Shown: in pieces, positions 43,184-53,534 of the stretch
Position numbering within the stretch: the first letter of the stretch is position 1
Layout of the letters: every line of letters begins with the position of its first letter
NCBI GenBank assembly: GCA_037042915.1
Contig: CM073194.1
Location: 1,054,001 to 1,118,000, forward strand
DNA: 64,000 nucleotides
Direction: 5' to 3'
Source: Auricularia sp. M13
Lineage: Eukaryota > Basidiomycota > Agaricomycetes > Auriculariales > Auriculariaceae
Translations under genes and position numbers: made by a program
The notes under the pieces: generated by a model
What the model was told of the DNA's origin: nothing
Database searches by the model: none
The model's input: the letters and a program-made list of their open reading frames with translations, nothing else

Positions 43184-44305
43184 ATGGGCCAGGGCTGCTC
43201 TTCCCCTACCGTGCCCTTTCGTCAGCCCAGCGCCAGGCGGTGGCGAAGACTCTACATGAACGCGCGTGCACTCGTGTTGAGCAAGCAGGCGGCGCTCAGG
43301 AACCGCGCGTCCACAATAGGTCCTCCACGCGGAATTCTGGGGTATGTCGAGACTACTACTCGCCCGGTCCGCCCACCCTCATTTCGCCGCCATATAGACC
43401 CGTGCGCCGCCGAGATGGCTGCCAAGGGACGACAAGTGACACTTGCGCCTCGAGCAGAGGAACAGGGTGCGCCAGACTCTGCCATGGGACGCCCCATCTT
43501 CCTCTTACCCTCATCTACCAGCCGTTCCTGCCGCAGAGTCCTCAGCAAGGCCACGACGCGCGTCCCAGCCCTACCGCACTCGTCACCGCTGCCGGAAGCT
43601 CCCAGACGCACCTCACAGATGGAGCTAGAAGAAGTCCTCGTCCCTGCCACCCAGCCAGACGACCACGCCGTCCCAGGCCTGCAACACGAGGTACTGGAAA
43701 CGACGACCGCAGACCCATTCCTCCCCTCGTCGCCCTCCGCGTCAGCCCCCATAAGCGCCGAGCTCTCCCCAGCACGCCCAGCGCAAACCAGAACCGCGGA
43801 CGACGCAGCCACGCCCGGTGACCGGAAAAAAATACACCAGACGGAGGTCGAGCGCAGAGACCGACGCAGGCAGTCTTTCGAAGGGCTCGACGTCTCAATG
43901 TGGCCGCCGCTACAACCTTCGGAAGCCGCGCAGGAGCAACAGCGCGAAAGATCGCTGAAGCCCCCGACGGCCCAACCGGGTGCACGCCAGATCGCGCCGA
44001 TGCCCAGGCACTCTGCGTCACGACCCCTGCCACCGATACAGCCGGCAGCCCTCCTACCGCGCGCGCCCAGGCCGCTGGAAGTCTCTCAAAACGCGGATGC
44101 CTTGCAGGCGCAAGGCGAGCCACAGGCCGAGCAGCGGGGCCGCGAAAGGAATCGCCCCGCCCGACAGCCCATCGCCCCGCTGCAGGCCACACAGCAAGTC
44201 GGTGGCGGGTCTAACGACACAGCGACCCAAGGCTTCTGGCCAAGGTACGAAACCACTGCTACTGCACAGACGTCGAATGCAGGCGCTGAACTTCCTGTAG
44301 AATAG
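43184..44305 (+). CDS. LINE ORF1-region Pro-rich protein
   Basis: 373 codons from MGQGCSSPTVPF. Dominated by Pro, Ala, Arg and Gln (for example RHSASRPLPPIQPAALLPRA), with no membrane segment and no recognised domain. It may be the disordered N-terminal half of the LINE gag-like protein, since the next frame begins 72 bp later and carries the acidic and zinc-knuckle parts. Confidence 0.45.
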   Translation: MGQGCSSPTVPFRQPSARRWRRLYMNARALVLSKQAALRNRASTIGPPRGILGYVETTTRPVRPPSFRRHIDPCAAEMAAKGRQVTLAPRAEEQGAPDSAMGRPIFLLPSSTSRSCRRVLSKATTRVPALPHSSPLPEAPRRTSQMELEEVLVPATQPDDHAVPGLQHEVLETTTADPFLPSSPSASAPISAELSPARPAQTRTADDAATPGDRKKIHQTEVERRDRRRQSFEGLDVSMWPPLQPSEAAQEQQRERSLKPPTAQPGARQIAPMPRHSASRPLPPIQPAALLPRAPRPLEVSQNADALQAQGEPQAEQRGRERNRPARQPIAPLQATQQVGGGSNDTATQGFWPRYETTATAQTSNAGAELPVE

Positions 44306-44376
44306 ACCGCCGTCCTGGACCCGCAACGAATGCCAGCCACCACTCACTCGCGGCGCCACGAGACCTCCTACGCGAC

Positions 44377-45750
44377 ATGTTCACCCACGACGACGCCGAG
44401 GACCTGCGGGACCCAGACAGGGCAGCCGGCCTGCGAGGAGATGCCGGCGATCAAGTCTCGCCGTCACTCCTGAGGTCACAACGACGAGAGCGACAGCTTT
44501 CTGTGCACGAACAAGAGGCCCAGACACGGCACCCCCAGAGACACCCCCCCAGGCGCCAACACACCGTCGACCGCCACGCTCGCCAACGCTCAGGCCTGCA
44601 AGAGATGGAGGTGGATGACCCCATCGAGGACGACGACGTATATGCAGCACCGGACATCCCGGCAGCGCAGCCACCGCGCGCGTACACGCCCGAGGACGAC
44701 ATCGATGACGATCTCGACGACGAGGAGGAGGACATAGAAGACACGGACGGAGAAGACGACGACGATGACTTCGAGCTACACGCCGCTTTCGATGAGCGCA
44801 CAGTCCACGTCGCCTCCAGCGGAAACAACCGCCGGATCGACGGCATGGCAGCAAATGGGCACCTCAGCAACCTCTGCCCCACGCAGCGCTCGGCGTGGTC
44901 GGGATACAAGAAGGCGAAAGTCGTCTTCACGTGCGACAGCATCGGCGGCATAGACCCCTCGTCCATGCACCCACTGGCGGTCGTCAAGAAGCTGGTCAAG
45001 TCTTTCAAAGGAGCCTTCCCGAGCAGCAAACCGCAGGTCACGAGCGCGGAATCAGACCCCGCAGCAAAGGCATCCGCAAGAACACATTCTTGCTGACTGG
45101 CATCACGCGCACACAGGAAGACGCGCTGTGCGACAAGAGGCACTACGTGATCGACAATGCCAGCATCACGACTTTTCGCTTCACCCTCCTCGCCTCGTCG
45201 CACCTGGGGACCGTCACAAATACGCAGCTCAGGGGGCGCGCAGGTACGCGCCAGCATCGGACCGTCCTGGGAAGCCAGCCCGAAATTCCGCTCGCCCTTC
45301 GAAACATTCGCCTCTCGGAACAAAATAGCGGTTGAGCCCTTAATTCAAGCTTTCCTCGACTCGATAACAGTCCGCTCGCTGACGACAACTGCGAGCACCG
45401 AGTCGATTAAGGAGTACAATGTACATGCCGACGTTGACTTCCTCCCCCCCGACCTCCTCTTCGAGCTCCGCGACGCCGTCAGCGCCATACCCATCCGCCA
45501 CCCTTTCAAAGGACACGGCAAAATGCGTAAGCCAGCGTGGTCCTGCTCGGTATGTAACAGCGCGGGTCACCCCACAGGCAAATGCCCAACGGCTCGCATC
45601 GAAGGGTGGACGAACGCAAACGGAGCGTCGCAGCACAGCGGCACGCAGGGCATCGGCAGCACAAGGAGCAACGCCAACCGCGGCGGACGAGGAGGCGCCA
45701 GCAACCGCGGAGGCAGTCGCGGCGGACGTGGCGGAGGCCGTACGCACTAA
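44377..45750 (+). pseudogene. LINE ORF1, gag-like protein with CCHC zinc knuckle, frameshifted
   Basis: Three successive frames share one protein-like reading. Frame 1 (44377-about 45080) has a very acidic segment (DDIDDDLDDEEEDIEDTDGE) and HPLAVVKKLVKSFKGAFPSS. The next frame (about 45080-45190) has GIRKNTFLLTGITRTQEDAL and YVIDNASITTFRF. The first frame resumes from about 45200 with VRASIGPSWEASPKFRSPFE and LLFELRDAVSAIPIRHPFK. It ends with the zinc knuckle CSVCNSAGHPTGKC (C-x2-C-x4-H-x4-C) and a Gly/Arg-rich tail. Gag-like knuckle proteins bind the element's RNA. Two shifts of opposite sign are needed, so the copy is damaged here. Confidence 0.65.
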
Positions 45751-46085
45751 CAGCCAGGAACTCCGTACCCCTCGCCGCCCACGCCGCTCTTGTGCACAAC
45801 CCCCCCCCCCCTCCCTCACTTCTTGTATGCAGATATCATCCCCCTCGTCACTGCGCACCCATGCACATAAGCATTCTTGACCGCGCCACCGCACTCTCCC
45901 TTCTTGCGAGCCCGCCACATTCACGCTGTCGCGCCGGCTCCCCACGTCGCCCCCCCTTTTCCTCAAGCCCGACTCCGCTGTAGTACCTCCCCCAATTATA
46001 GAATGGGGCTGCCACTACGACCGAGCGTGCGGGACGCACACAGCAAATCTTTTCGCGCAGGCGCGCACACCGCGCTCCCTCGCGC

Positions 46086-47620
46086 AAGTTCTCGCACAGG
46101 AATGCGTACCGCGGACTCTCACGCAGAAATGCGCACTGCGGATTCTCGCGCAGGTGCGCGCACCGCGGACTCTCGCGCGGATGAGCGCACCGCGGATTCT
46201 CGCGCAGAAACGCGCACCGCGGACTCTCGCGCAAGTGCGCGCACCGCGGACTCACCGCGGACTCTCGCGCAGGTGCGCGCACCGCGGACTCTCGCGCAAA
46301 TGCGCGCACCGCGGACTCTCACGCGGGTGCGCGCACCGCGGATTCTCGCGCAGAAACGCGCACCGCGGACTCCCACGCGGGTGCGCGCACCGCGGACCGC
46401 GGATTCTCGCGCAGAAACGCGCACCGCGGGTCCTCGCGCAAGTGCACGCACCGCGGACTCTCGCGCAAGTGCGCGCACCGCGGACTCTCGCGCGGATAAG
46501 CGCACCGCGGGTTCTCGCGCAAGTGCGCACACCGCGCACTCTCGCGCAATGCGCGCACCGCGGACTCTCGCGCGGAAACGCGCACCGCGGATTCTCGCGC
46601 AGAAACGCGCACCGCGGACTCTCGCGCAAGTGCACGCACCGCGGACTCTCGCGCGGATAAGCGCACAGCGGATTCTCACGCAGGTGCGCGCACCGCGGAC
46701 CCTCGCGCGGATAAGCGCACCGCGGACTCTCGCGCAGGTGCGCGCACCGCGGTTTCTCGCGCAGAAACGCGCACCGCGGGCTCTCGCGCAAGTGCACGCA
46801 CCGCGGATTCGCGCACAAGTGCGCGCACCGCGGACTCTCGCGCGGGTAAGCGCACCGCGGGTCCTCGCGCAAGTGCGCACACCGCGCACTCTCGCACAAT
46901 GCGCGCACCGCGGACTCTCGCGCGGAAACGCGCACCGCGGATTCTCGCGCGAGTGCGTGCAACGCAAATTCTCACGCGGGTGAGCGCATCACGCCCTCTC
47001 ACGCAGGCGAGCGCACCGTACTTTCTCACGCAAATCCGTACGCCGTGCTTTCTCACACAGATACACACACCGCAGCTACACACGCCAGCTCGCGCATGCA
47101 CGTACCGCTACTTCCCGCGCGGATGCGCGCACCGCGACTTCTCGCGCGGATAAGCACATCGCGCTTCCTCACACGGGTGCGTGTAACGCGGTTTCGCGCG
47201 CAAGTGCGCGCAACGCGAATTCCCGCGCGGGTGAGCGAACCGCGATTTCTCGCGCGGGCGAGCGCATCACGCTTTCTCACGCAGATACACACACCGCGAC
47301 TACACACGCCCGCTCGCGCATGCACGTACCGCTACCTCTCGCGCGGTTGCACACGCCTTCCCGCACATGCGCGTTTCGCTACGCCTCGCGCGGAAACGCG
47401 CACCGTAGCCCCTCGCGAAGGTGCACATCCAATGGATTCTCGCGCAGGTGTGCGCACCGAGGCTCCTCGCACAGCCTCTTGCACAGGCGCGCGCATCGAA
47501 ACCTCTCGCGAGAATGCGCGCACCGCAACTTTCCGCGTGGGCGCACACACTGCAACTTCTCGCGATGACGCGCGCACAAAAATGTCTCGCGCAAGTGCGC
47601 GGACTGTAATAACTCGCGCA
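46086..47620 (+). repeat. array of about 27-bp GC-rich repeats inside the LINE
   Basis: Degenerate head-to-tail units of the type GCGCACCGCGGACTCTCGCG plus a variable end (CAAGTG, CAGAAA, CGGATAA), roughly 55 copies. Most units contain CCGCGG and TCGCGC palindromic steps. Units become more diverged after about 47,000. Because the unit length is a multiple of three, several frames on both strands stay open for hundreds of codons (RTADSRAETRTADSRASA-type readings). These are by-products. The array lies between ORF1 and ORF2. Confidence 0.9.
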
Positions 47621-47867
47621 GCCGCAAGCTCTACATACTTGCACGCCAGCACACGTAACATACACGAAATAGCCACGTTATGATCGTGACAAGGGAGTTA
47701 ACGCGTGAACACTCACAAATGAGCACGTCTCCCACTACAAAACAGAGATGCACAGTGCCCTGAACCGGCAACGGCTCTGGCAACCTCAAACCCCGGCTAC
47801 GCACAATCCTAGCTAGTGCCCTCCTGCTGCCCAATTTACTGACCTCCGGGGACAGGAAGCAGCGGGA

Positions 47868-50800
47868 GTGAGCGGAGGTCTATTTAGACCAAGAGCGAGC
47901 CGCGCGGAGACGCTGAAGCCTGATGGAAATTGCACAGTCCGGACTGTGCGAGTAGTACTGACTGGCATAGCTCACCGTGCTGGCCGGCATGCCAGCTGTG
48001 CGAGATGGGTGCGCTGGCCCCTCTCTGCAAGATTTACAGCGCGAAGCCCAATTATCACCAACAACTCATCTCAGGTGACAATCGATCGGTCTGGTTACAC
48101 GTTCCAGAGCACCGAACCAGAGGTTTCTGATGCTGCCCTTCCCTCTGTGGATGATGGTGCTCAGGAAGCAGGAGGCAGCGCTTCGGGGGGAGAGTTCGTG
48201 ATGAACAACATTCTGACGCCAGAAGGCTGGCGTCAGGATTCGCATCAGTCTGGCAAATCCAGTACTAATGCAAGCGACCTCATTATGCCGCGATCAGTGG
48301 CAGGGTCGAGCTCAGCATACATACAGACACCATCTGATGCTGGGAACAACTACTCAAACCATGCAGTATTACCAATAATGCAGGATAATCAGATGCGCTC
48401 AAAGAAGAGCACCAAGGCCTATATCAAACTGGCCTCTGAGAATATGAAAGGCCGGGGCGCACAAAGGGTAGCTGGCAGCATCAAATGGAAAAAAATTGCC
48501 GAAGACATTCGCAGTCATAAAATTGGAATCATGGCCATCCAGGAGACCCACCTCGATGCGCAGCACATTGATGAGATTCACCAGTACTACGAGCACCTCC
48601 ACGTAGAGAACAGTGCGCTACCAGCAAACCCCACGGGTGCTGGGGGTGTGGCGCTGGTCTTCAACAAACTGCTCACAAACTATCGCACTATTGACACTCA
48701 TGTCCTAGTTCCAGGAAGGGCGATAGTGTGCAAAATCGAATGGCACAGGGACTCAAGCCTGGCCGTCCTTGCCATATATGCACCCACCACTGCCAAGGCA
48801 AATAGAGAATTCTGGGAAACTCTAAAAAAGACTCTCAAGCGTGCAAAGGGTAAGATCCCTAAGCCAGATGTCATGTTGGGGGATTTTAACCAGGTGGAAG
48901 ACCCCATCGATCGCTTCCCTGCAAAATTGTCAAAGATAGACGCACCACAGTCCTTTGAAGACCTTAAAAGATATCTTAAAGTCACCGATGGGTGGAGAGA
49001 CACTTTCCCTGACAGCATTGAATGGACATGGCGAAACATGTCTCTGTCCTCCATGTCTCGCATAGATAGGATATACCTGACCAACAAAATGCGTGCGGTC
49101 AGCAGACAGTGGGAAATTAACGTGTCTGGCATAAATACATATGACCACAGCAGAATCTCTGTGGAACTAGTGTGCAGAGATGCTCCAGACATTGGTCCTG
49201 GACGCTGGACCATGTCTGAGAACCTAACAAGGGACAAAGTTTTCATGTCAGAGGTGTACAAACTTGGCAAAAGCGCCCAGTCAGAGATGGACGCCATCGC
49301 CTTCTTAGGCAGGACAGCTTTCAACAACCCCCAGCGTACCTGGGAACGTCTGAAAGAGCAGATAAGAAAGGCAGCCAAGGCCAGAAGCAAAGATCTTAAT
49401 TGCGCCAGGCGCACAAAATTGACAAAAGCGCAAGAACAGAGAAACTCTGCCAAAACCTGCCTGAGGGCAGCATCCTCGCCTGATGAAATTACAGAGGCAA
49501 AAGCGCAGCTCAGAAAAGCTGAAATGGAGATCTACAATCTACAGGACAGCTCGCACACCTCCATATTCCAAAATAGATCAACACGTGTCTGGCTGGAAGC
49601 AGAGACCATGTCCAAGTCCTGGTTCAGTTGGGTGAAAAGTAAAAAACCGCGTGATACCATGATGCAACTCAAGCGCCCAGGGTGCGAACCAGCACAGTAT
49701 GTTCTGGAATCACGCGATATGGCAGATTTGGCTGGAGAATACCACAACTCGATCCAGTCCAAAGATCTGGACGTAGATGAAGCCGCGCGCTCACTGGCCA
49801 TAGAGCACGCTTTAGATCACCTGGAGCGCCGCGCAGATGCAAGTGCGCGTGCCAAACTAGCAGCTGTAATATCAAGAGAGGATGTAACAGAATCTCTGGC
49901 GTCCTCGAAAAGCGGGAAAGCTGCTGGCTTAGATGGACTCATATATGAACTCTGGAAAGTCATCCACAAGCAGTTCTGTAAATCCAGGGGCAAAGAAGAT
50001 CAAACCTTTGACGTCGTGGGTATGATGACAATGGTCTTTGAAGATATTGAACTCCATGGCTTAGACGCAGACTCCAAATTTGCAGAAGGCTGGCTGTGCC
50101 CCCTGTACAAGAAGGGAGATAGAAGTGAAATCGCGAATTATAGGCCGATCACTCTCCTCAACACAGACTACAAAATTTACACCAAGGCCTTGGCGCTCAG
50201 GCTGGCTAGCATTGCGCCCCAGCTCATTCATGAATCTCAGGCTGGCTTTGTCCAGGGTCACAGTATCACAGACCATTCCAAAATCACGAGTCTCATCCTT
50301 GATTACGCTGAAGCCAAGGAAGAAAATGGCGCCATTGTGGCACTGGACCAGGAAAAAGCTTATGATCGCATAAGACATGACTATCTGCACAAGATTCTCA
50401 AAGCCTTTGGCTTCCCAGAGCACTTTGTGAATGCGGTCAGGACGCTGTATGAAAATGCTTTCACTGTGGTCATGATCAATGGCTTTGCAAGCAAAAAGTT
50501 TAGAGTTACCAGAGGCGTCAGGCAGGGAGATCCCCTCTCCTGCTTGCTTTTTAACTTGGCAATAGAGCCGCTCTCAGCTATGCTCAGACGCTCTGAGCTG
50601 CAAGGCTACAAGATTGATGGCATTGAGGGCAAACTAATCGCCACATTGTATGCAGATGATACAACAGTGTACATGAGTAAGAATGACTCTTACCAGCGCC
50701 TCTTCCAGATCCTGGACCAGTGGTGCCTTGCAGCAGGTGCTCGCTTCAATGTGCAGAAAACTGAAATCGTTCCAATGGGTACAAAAGAGTACAGGACACA

Positions 50801-53298
50801 AGTCCTGGATTCGAGATGCCTCAAAGATGGGGACCCTGCCATCCCAGACTCAGTGCGCATTGCCAGAGATGGCGAACCCATTCGCATACTTGGTACCTGG
50901 CCAGGCAATGGAGTGCAGAATGTGAATGCCTGGTCCTCCATCCAGGACAAAATTGCTGAAACTCTACAAAGATGGGAAAGTAAGCGCCCCTCGCTTAATG
51001 GTAGAAGCATTATATCACAGGTTGTGGTAGGCGGATTTACCCAGTACCTTACTGCTGCCCAAGGCATGCCAACCAAGCTGGAAAAACGCCTGGATAAAAT
51101 GACGCTTGACTTCCTCTGGGCTGGCTCTCGCCGCCACCCAATTAATATGGATACTCTGCGCCTGGGTAGAGACCATGGAGGTCTGGGTCTGTTCCACACT
51201 GAGAGCAGAAATGATGCGCAATACCTGAAATGGGTGGGCGCATATATCAAAAATGATGAGACACGTCCAATGTGGACCTACCTGGCAGACTTCATCTTCA
51301 GAGTTGCCATCATCAACAAGGACAAGAAATGGGTGCCAACAGACGCACGCATCAACCCCTTCCAACAGGTGTGGCGACCCAACAAGCAGAAACTACCTTT
51401 CATCTTGCAGCAAATGGTGAGGGTTGCAGCTAAATATAATGTCGCCCTCGATGCGCCTCAGATCCCAGAGCACATAAGGGAAGATATGCCCATATGGGCA
51501 CACCCAGCCATGGGACAACCAGATGTTCTGCGAGAATATAGGAGAGAAGTGCGATGCCTAAAGACCTCTCATGCGGTCTGTACGGTTGAAGATCTCGAAG
51601 AGATAGCTGAACCTGATGACTTTGACCATGAGGAGTCTAGTACCTGCATATGCGACAACTGCATGACCGATAGAACAGAGGGCTGCAAGAACCCCTTCAA
51701 ATGCCAGGAGTTTGCTCGCGACATACTGAGCGAGCTTGCGCCCAAGTGGAACACTGCGACCACACAGGCTGAAGTAGACTCCAGCATGTGGGAAACTTTC
51801 GCAGAGGGTCGCATGGAAGCAATCCAGACTGGTGAACCAATAATTTTCGACCCAACCCTACACCAAGGTGATGATCTGGCCAGCTACTACAGAGCTTTCG
51901 TGGACACAATGGCCCTCAGTGGGAGAGGGGTGACAGACACCATATGTGATGAGGCACCTGTACGACCACATGGAGACAAGGATGCAGAAGCTGTGGAAGT
52001 GGTCGTCTGCGGTGCAATCATAAATGGAGATTCAGCAATTGCTAAGGGCGGCTTTGCAGCATATTTTCCAGAACACGATTTCGACGACAAAGTGGGCTTC
52101 TGCCCAGGGGATACACACTCCTACGTGCGCAGTGTAGCCACAGCAATAAAGATGGCAGCAACAACGGCACCAAGACATCGCCCTCTGCACATGATCAGCA
52201 CCAGTGCAGCAGTAGTAAGAATGCTCACCCTTGATCTACCCAAGCATGAGTCCACTGGATGGATGGATCTGCCAAATGAGGCAGACGCCATGCGAGCAGC
52301 GACTGCAGCTCTGCGTGCCAGAGGTGCACCGACCTCGTTCACATGCATAGCCAAGAACAGAGTCAAGCACTGGCCACAGGTTGGAGAGGCAAGAAAAATG
52401 GCCCTTGTGGCTGCAGAAGTGGGCCCACCTTTTGATTTGGACCTCGAGGAGCTGGTGCCCTTTGATAAGCCTGGGCTTGCAATTGCAAATATCACTCAGA
52501 GAGAAGCACATAGAGCCATAAAATGGCTCGCCCAGAAAAAAAGTCAAACAGCGAAAAGCGACCTTGGAAAATCTCAAATTAATAAAATGGCGTGTACATC
52601 ATGCGACAGACTTCATGCCACTGGAGTCTCAGTTCTGGCAGAGTCTGCAATCCAAAAACCTTTCGCGCAGTGTGCGCAACTTCCTTTGGAAAATGGCCCA
52701 TGGTGCGCACAAAGTTGGCGACTATTTCAGCAAAATGCCAGAACCATGGGCGTCATATGCCACATGTCCATCATGCCAGGAAACTGAGACCATGGAACAC
52801 ATCCTCCTAAAATGCGAGAGCTCAGGTTTTGAAACAGTATGGGCCTTGGCCCAGGACTTCCTGAAGAGTCGCAAGATCAACATAGACATAGACATCGGGG
52901 TTATCATGGGTTGTGCAACCATGCGAATAGGACACATGGGGTCTGCAAGAAATCGTGCGCTGGAGCGCATCTTCTGCATTATTGTGTCAGAATCCGCCTT
53001 CCTGATCTGGAAGATAAGGTGTGAAACCCGTATTGAGCACGCTGAGGATCCAGACTGGGTCATGCCAGAAGAGGAGGTGGCCAAAAGATGGAAGAAAATG
53101 TGCGAATCACGCCGCGTGCAGGATAAACTTCTCACAAATAAACATCGTTACAAGACAAAGGCACTGTGCAATGTACTATATGAAGATACTTGGATAGATC
53201 GCAGTGCCAACCCTGATTACTGGAAAGCACAATTTTGGAATAAACAGACCGGTTTTTTAGTGGGTACGGGGAATGGCGCCAGGAATGGTGTCGGTTGA
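47868..53298 (+). pseudogene. LINE ORF2: endonuclease, reverse transcriptase, RNase H-like, zinc-binding; one frameshift
   Basis: Open for 1639 codons to 52787, then continued in the +1 frame to 53298. The APE-type endonuclease has QETHLD (E226), LGDFNQ (D339, N341), SRIDRIY and YDHSRIS (D426, H427). The reverse transcriptase has KKGDRSEIANYRPITLLNTD, VALDQEKAYDRI, TRGVRQGDPLSCLLFNLAIE and the catalytic YADDT (Y928). Further on is a Cys cluster (CICDNCMTDRTEGC), then an RNase H-like fold around residues 1375-1520. The shift lies at a run of seven A (52536-52542): leaving out one A gives KKVKQRKATLENLKLIKW, the expected continuation. The tail has CPSCQETETMEHILLKC, an RT-type zinc-binding motif. 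The first codons of the frame are probably not translated; MQDNQMRSKKS is a likely start just before the endonuclease. Confidence 0.85.
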
Positions 53299-53461
53299 TT
53301 CTCAAGCCCCACACTACCCCAACAGGTGTGCTAAAGGCTATTTTTCCGGTCGGTGCCGTCGTTTTATGTGGACTGCCTCCCAGTCCTAATCCAGCAGCCC
53401 GCCAAGGCGGGCAAGGATGGGCAAGGGATAACTATGTTATTCTAACCCTATCTGACGCTCC

Positions 53462-53480
53462 AAAAAAAAAAAAAAAAAAA
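53462..53480 (+). repeat. LINE poly(A) tail
   Basis: Nineteen A 163 bp after the ORF2 stop, directly followed by the 3' target duplication. Confidence 0.85.
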
Positions 53481-53495
53481 GAACAAAGACAGATT
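53479..53495 (+). repeat. LINE target-site duplication, 3' copy
   Basis: AAGAACAAAGACAGATT, identical to 39777-39793. The stop codon of the terpene synthase (minus strand) starts 40 bp further on. Confidence 0.85.
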
Positions 53496-53534
53496 AAAAT
53501 TGCGATGACAGAACAAGCCACACTGTTTCTAATG

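Larger units (their letters stand above)
39794..53480 (+). mobile_element. giant Tad-like LINE retrotransposon, about 13.7 kb
   Basis: The boundaries are set by the duplicated target sequence outside and by the poly(A) tail at the 3' end. Inside, all on the + strand, lie a 1.7-kb leader without clear coding, a region of Pro-rich ORFs, a zinc-knuckle ORF1, an array of about 27-bp repeats, a short spacer, and ORF2 with endonuclease, reverse transcriptase, RNase H-like and C-terminal zinc-binding parts. The + strand from about 39.8 to 47.6 kb is markedly poor in T, unlike the flanks, which supports one continuous element. Tad1-clade LINEs usually measure 6-8 kb, so this copy is about twice as long. 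The ORF2 order (APE-type endonuclease, RT, RNase H, CCHC) fits the Tad1 clade. Frameshifts in ORF1 and one in ORF2 make this copy probably non-autonomous. Confidence 0.82.

Noticed and set aside
45877-46983. Long open frames on both strands in the repeat array (up to 368 codons)
   Set aside because: They are by-products of a repeat unit divisible by three without stops; the reading is only the repeat in different frames.
46086-47620. CRISPR-like array
   Set aside because: Units are contiguous and degenerate with no unique spacers, and the organism is a eukaryote.
52536-52542. Programmed -1 frameshift at A7 in ORF2
   Set aside because: The needed shift is +1, not -1, so the run is not a standard slippery site for this change; an indel is simpler.
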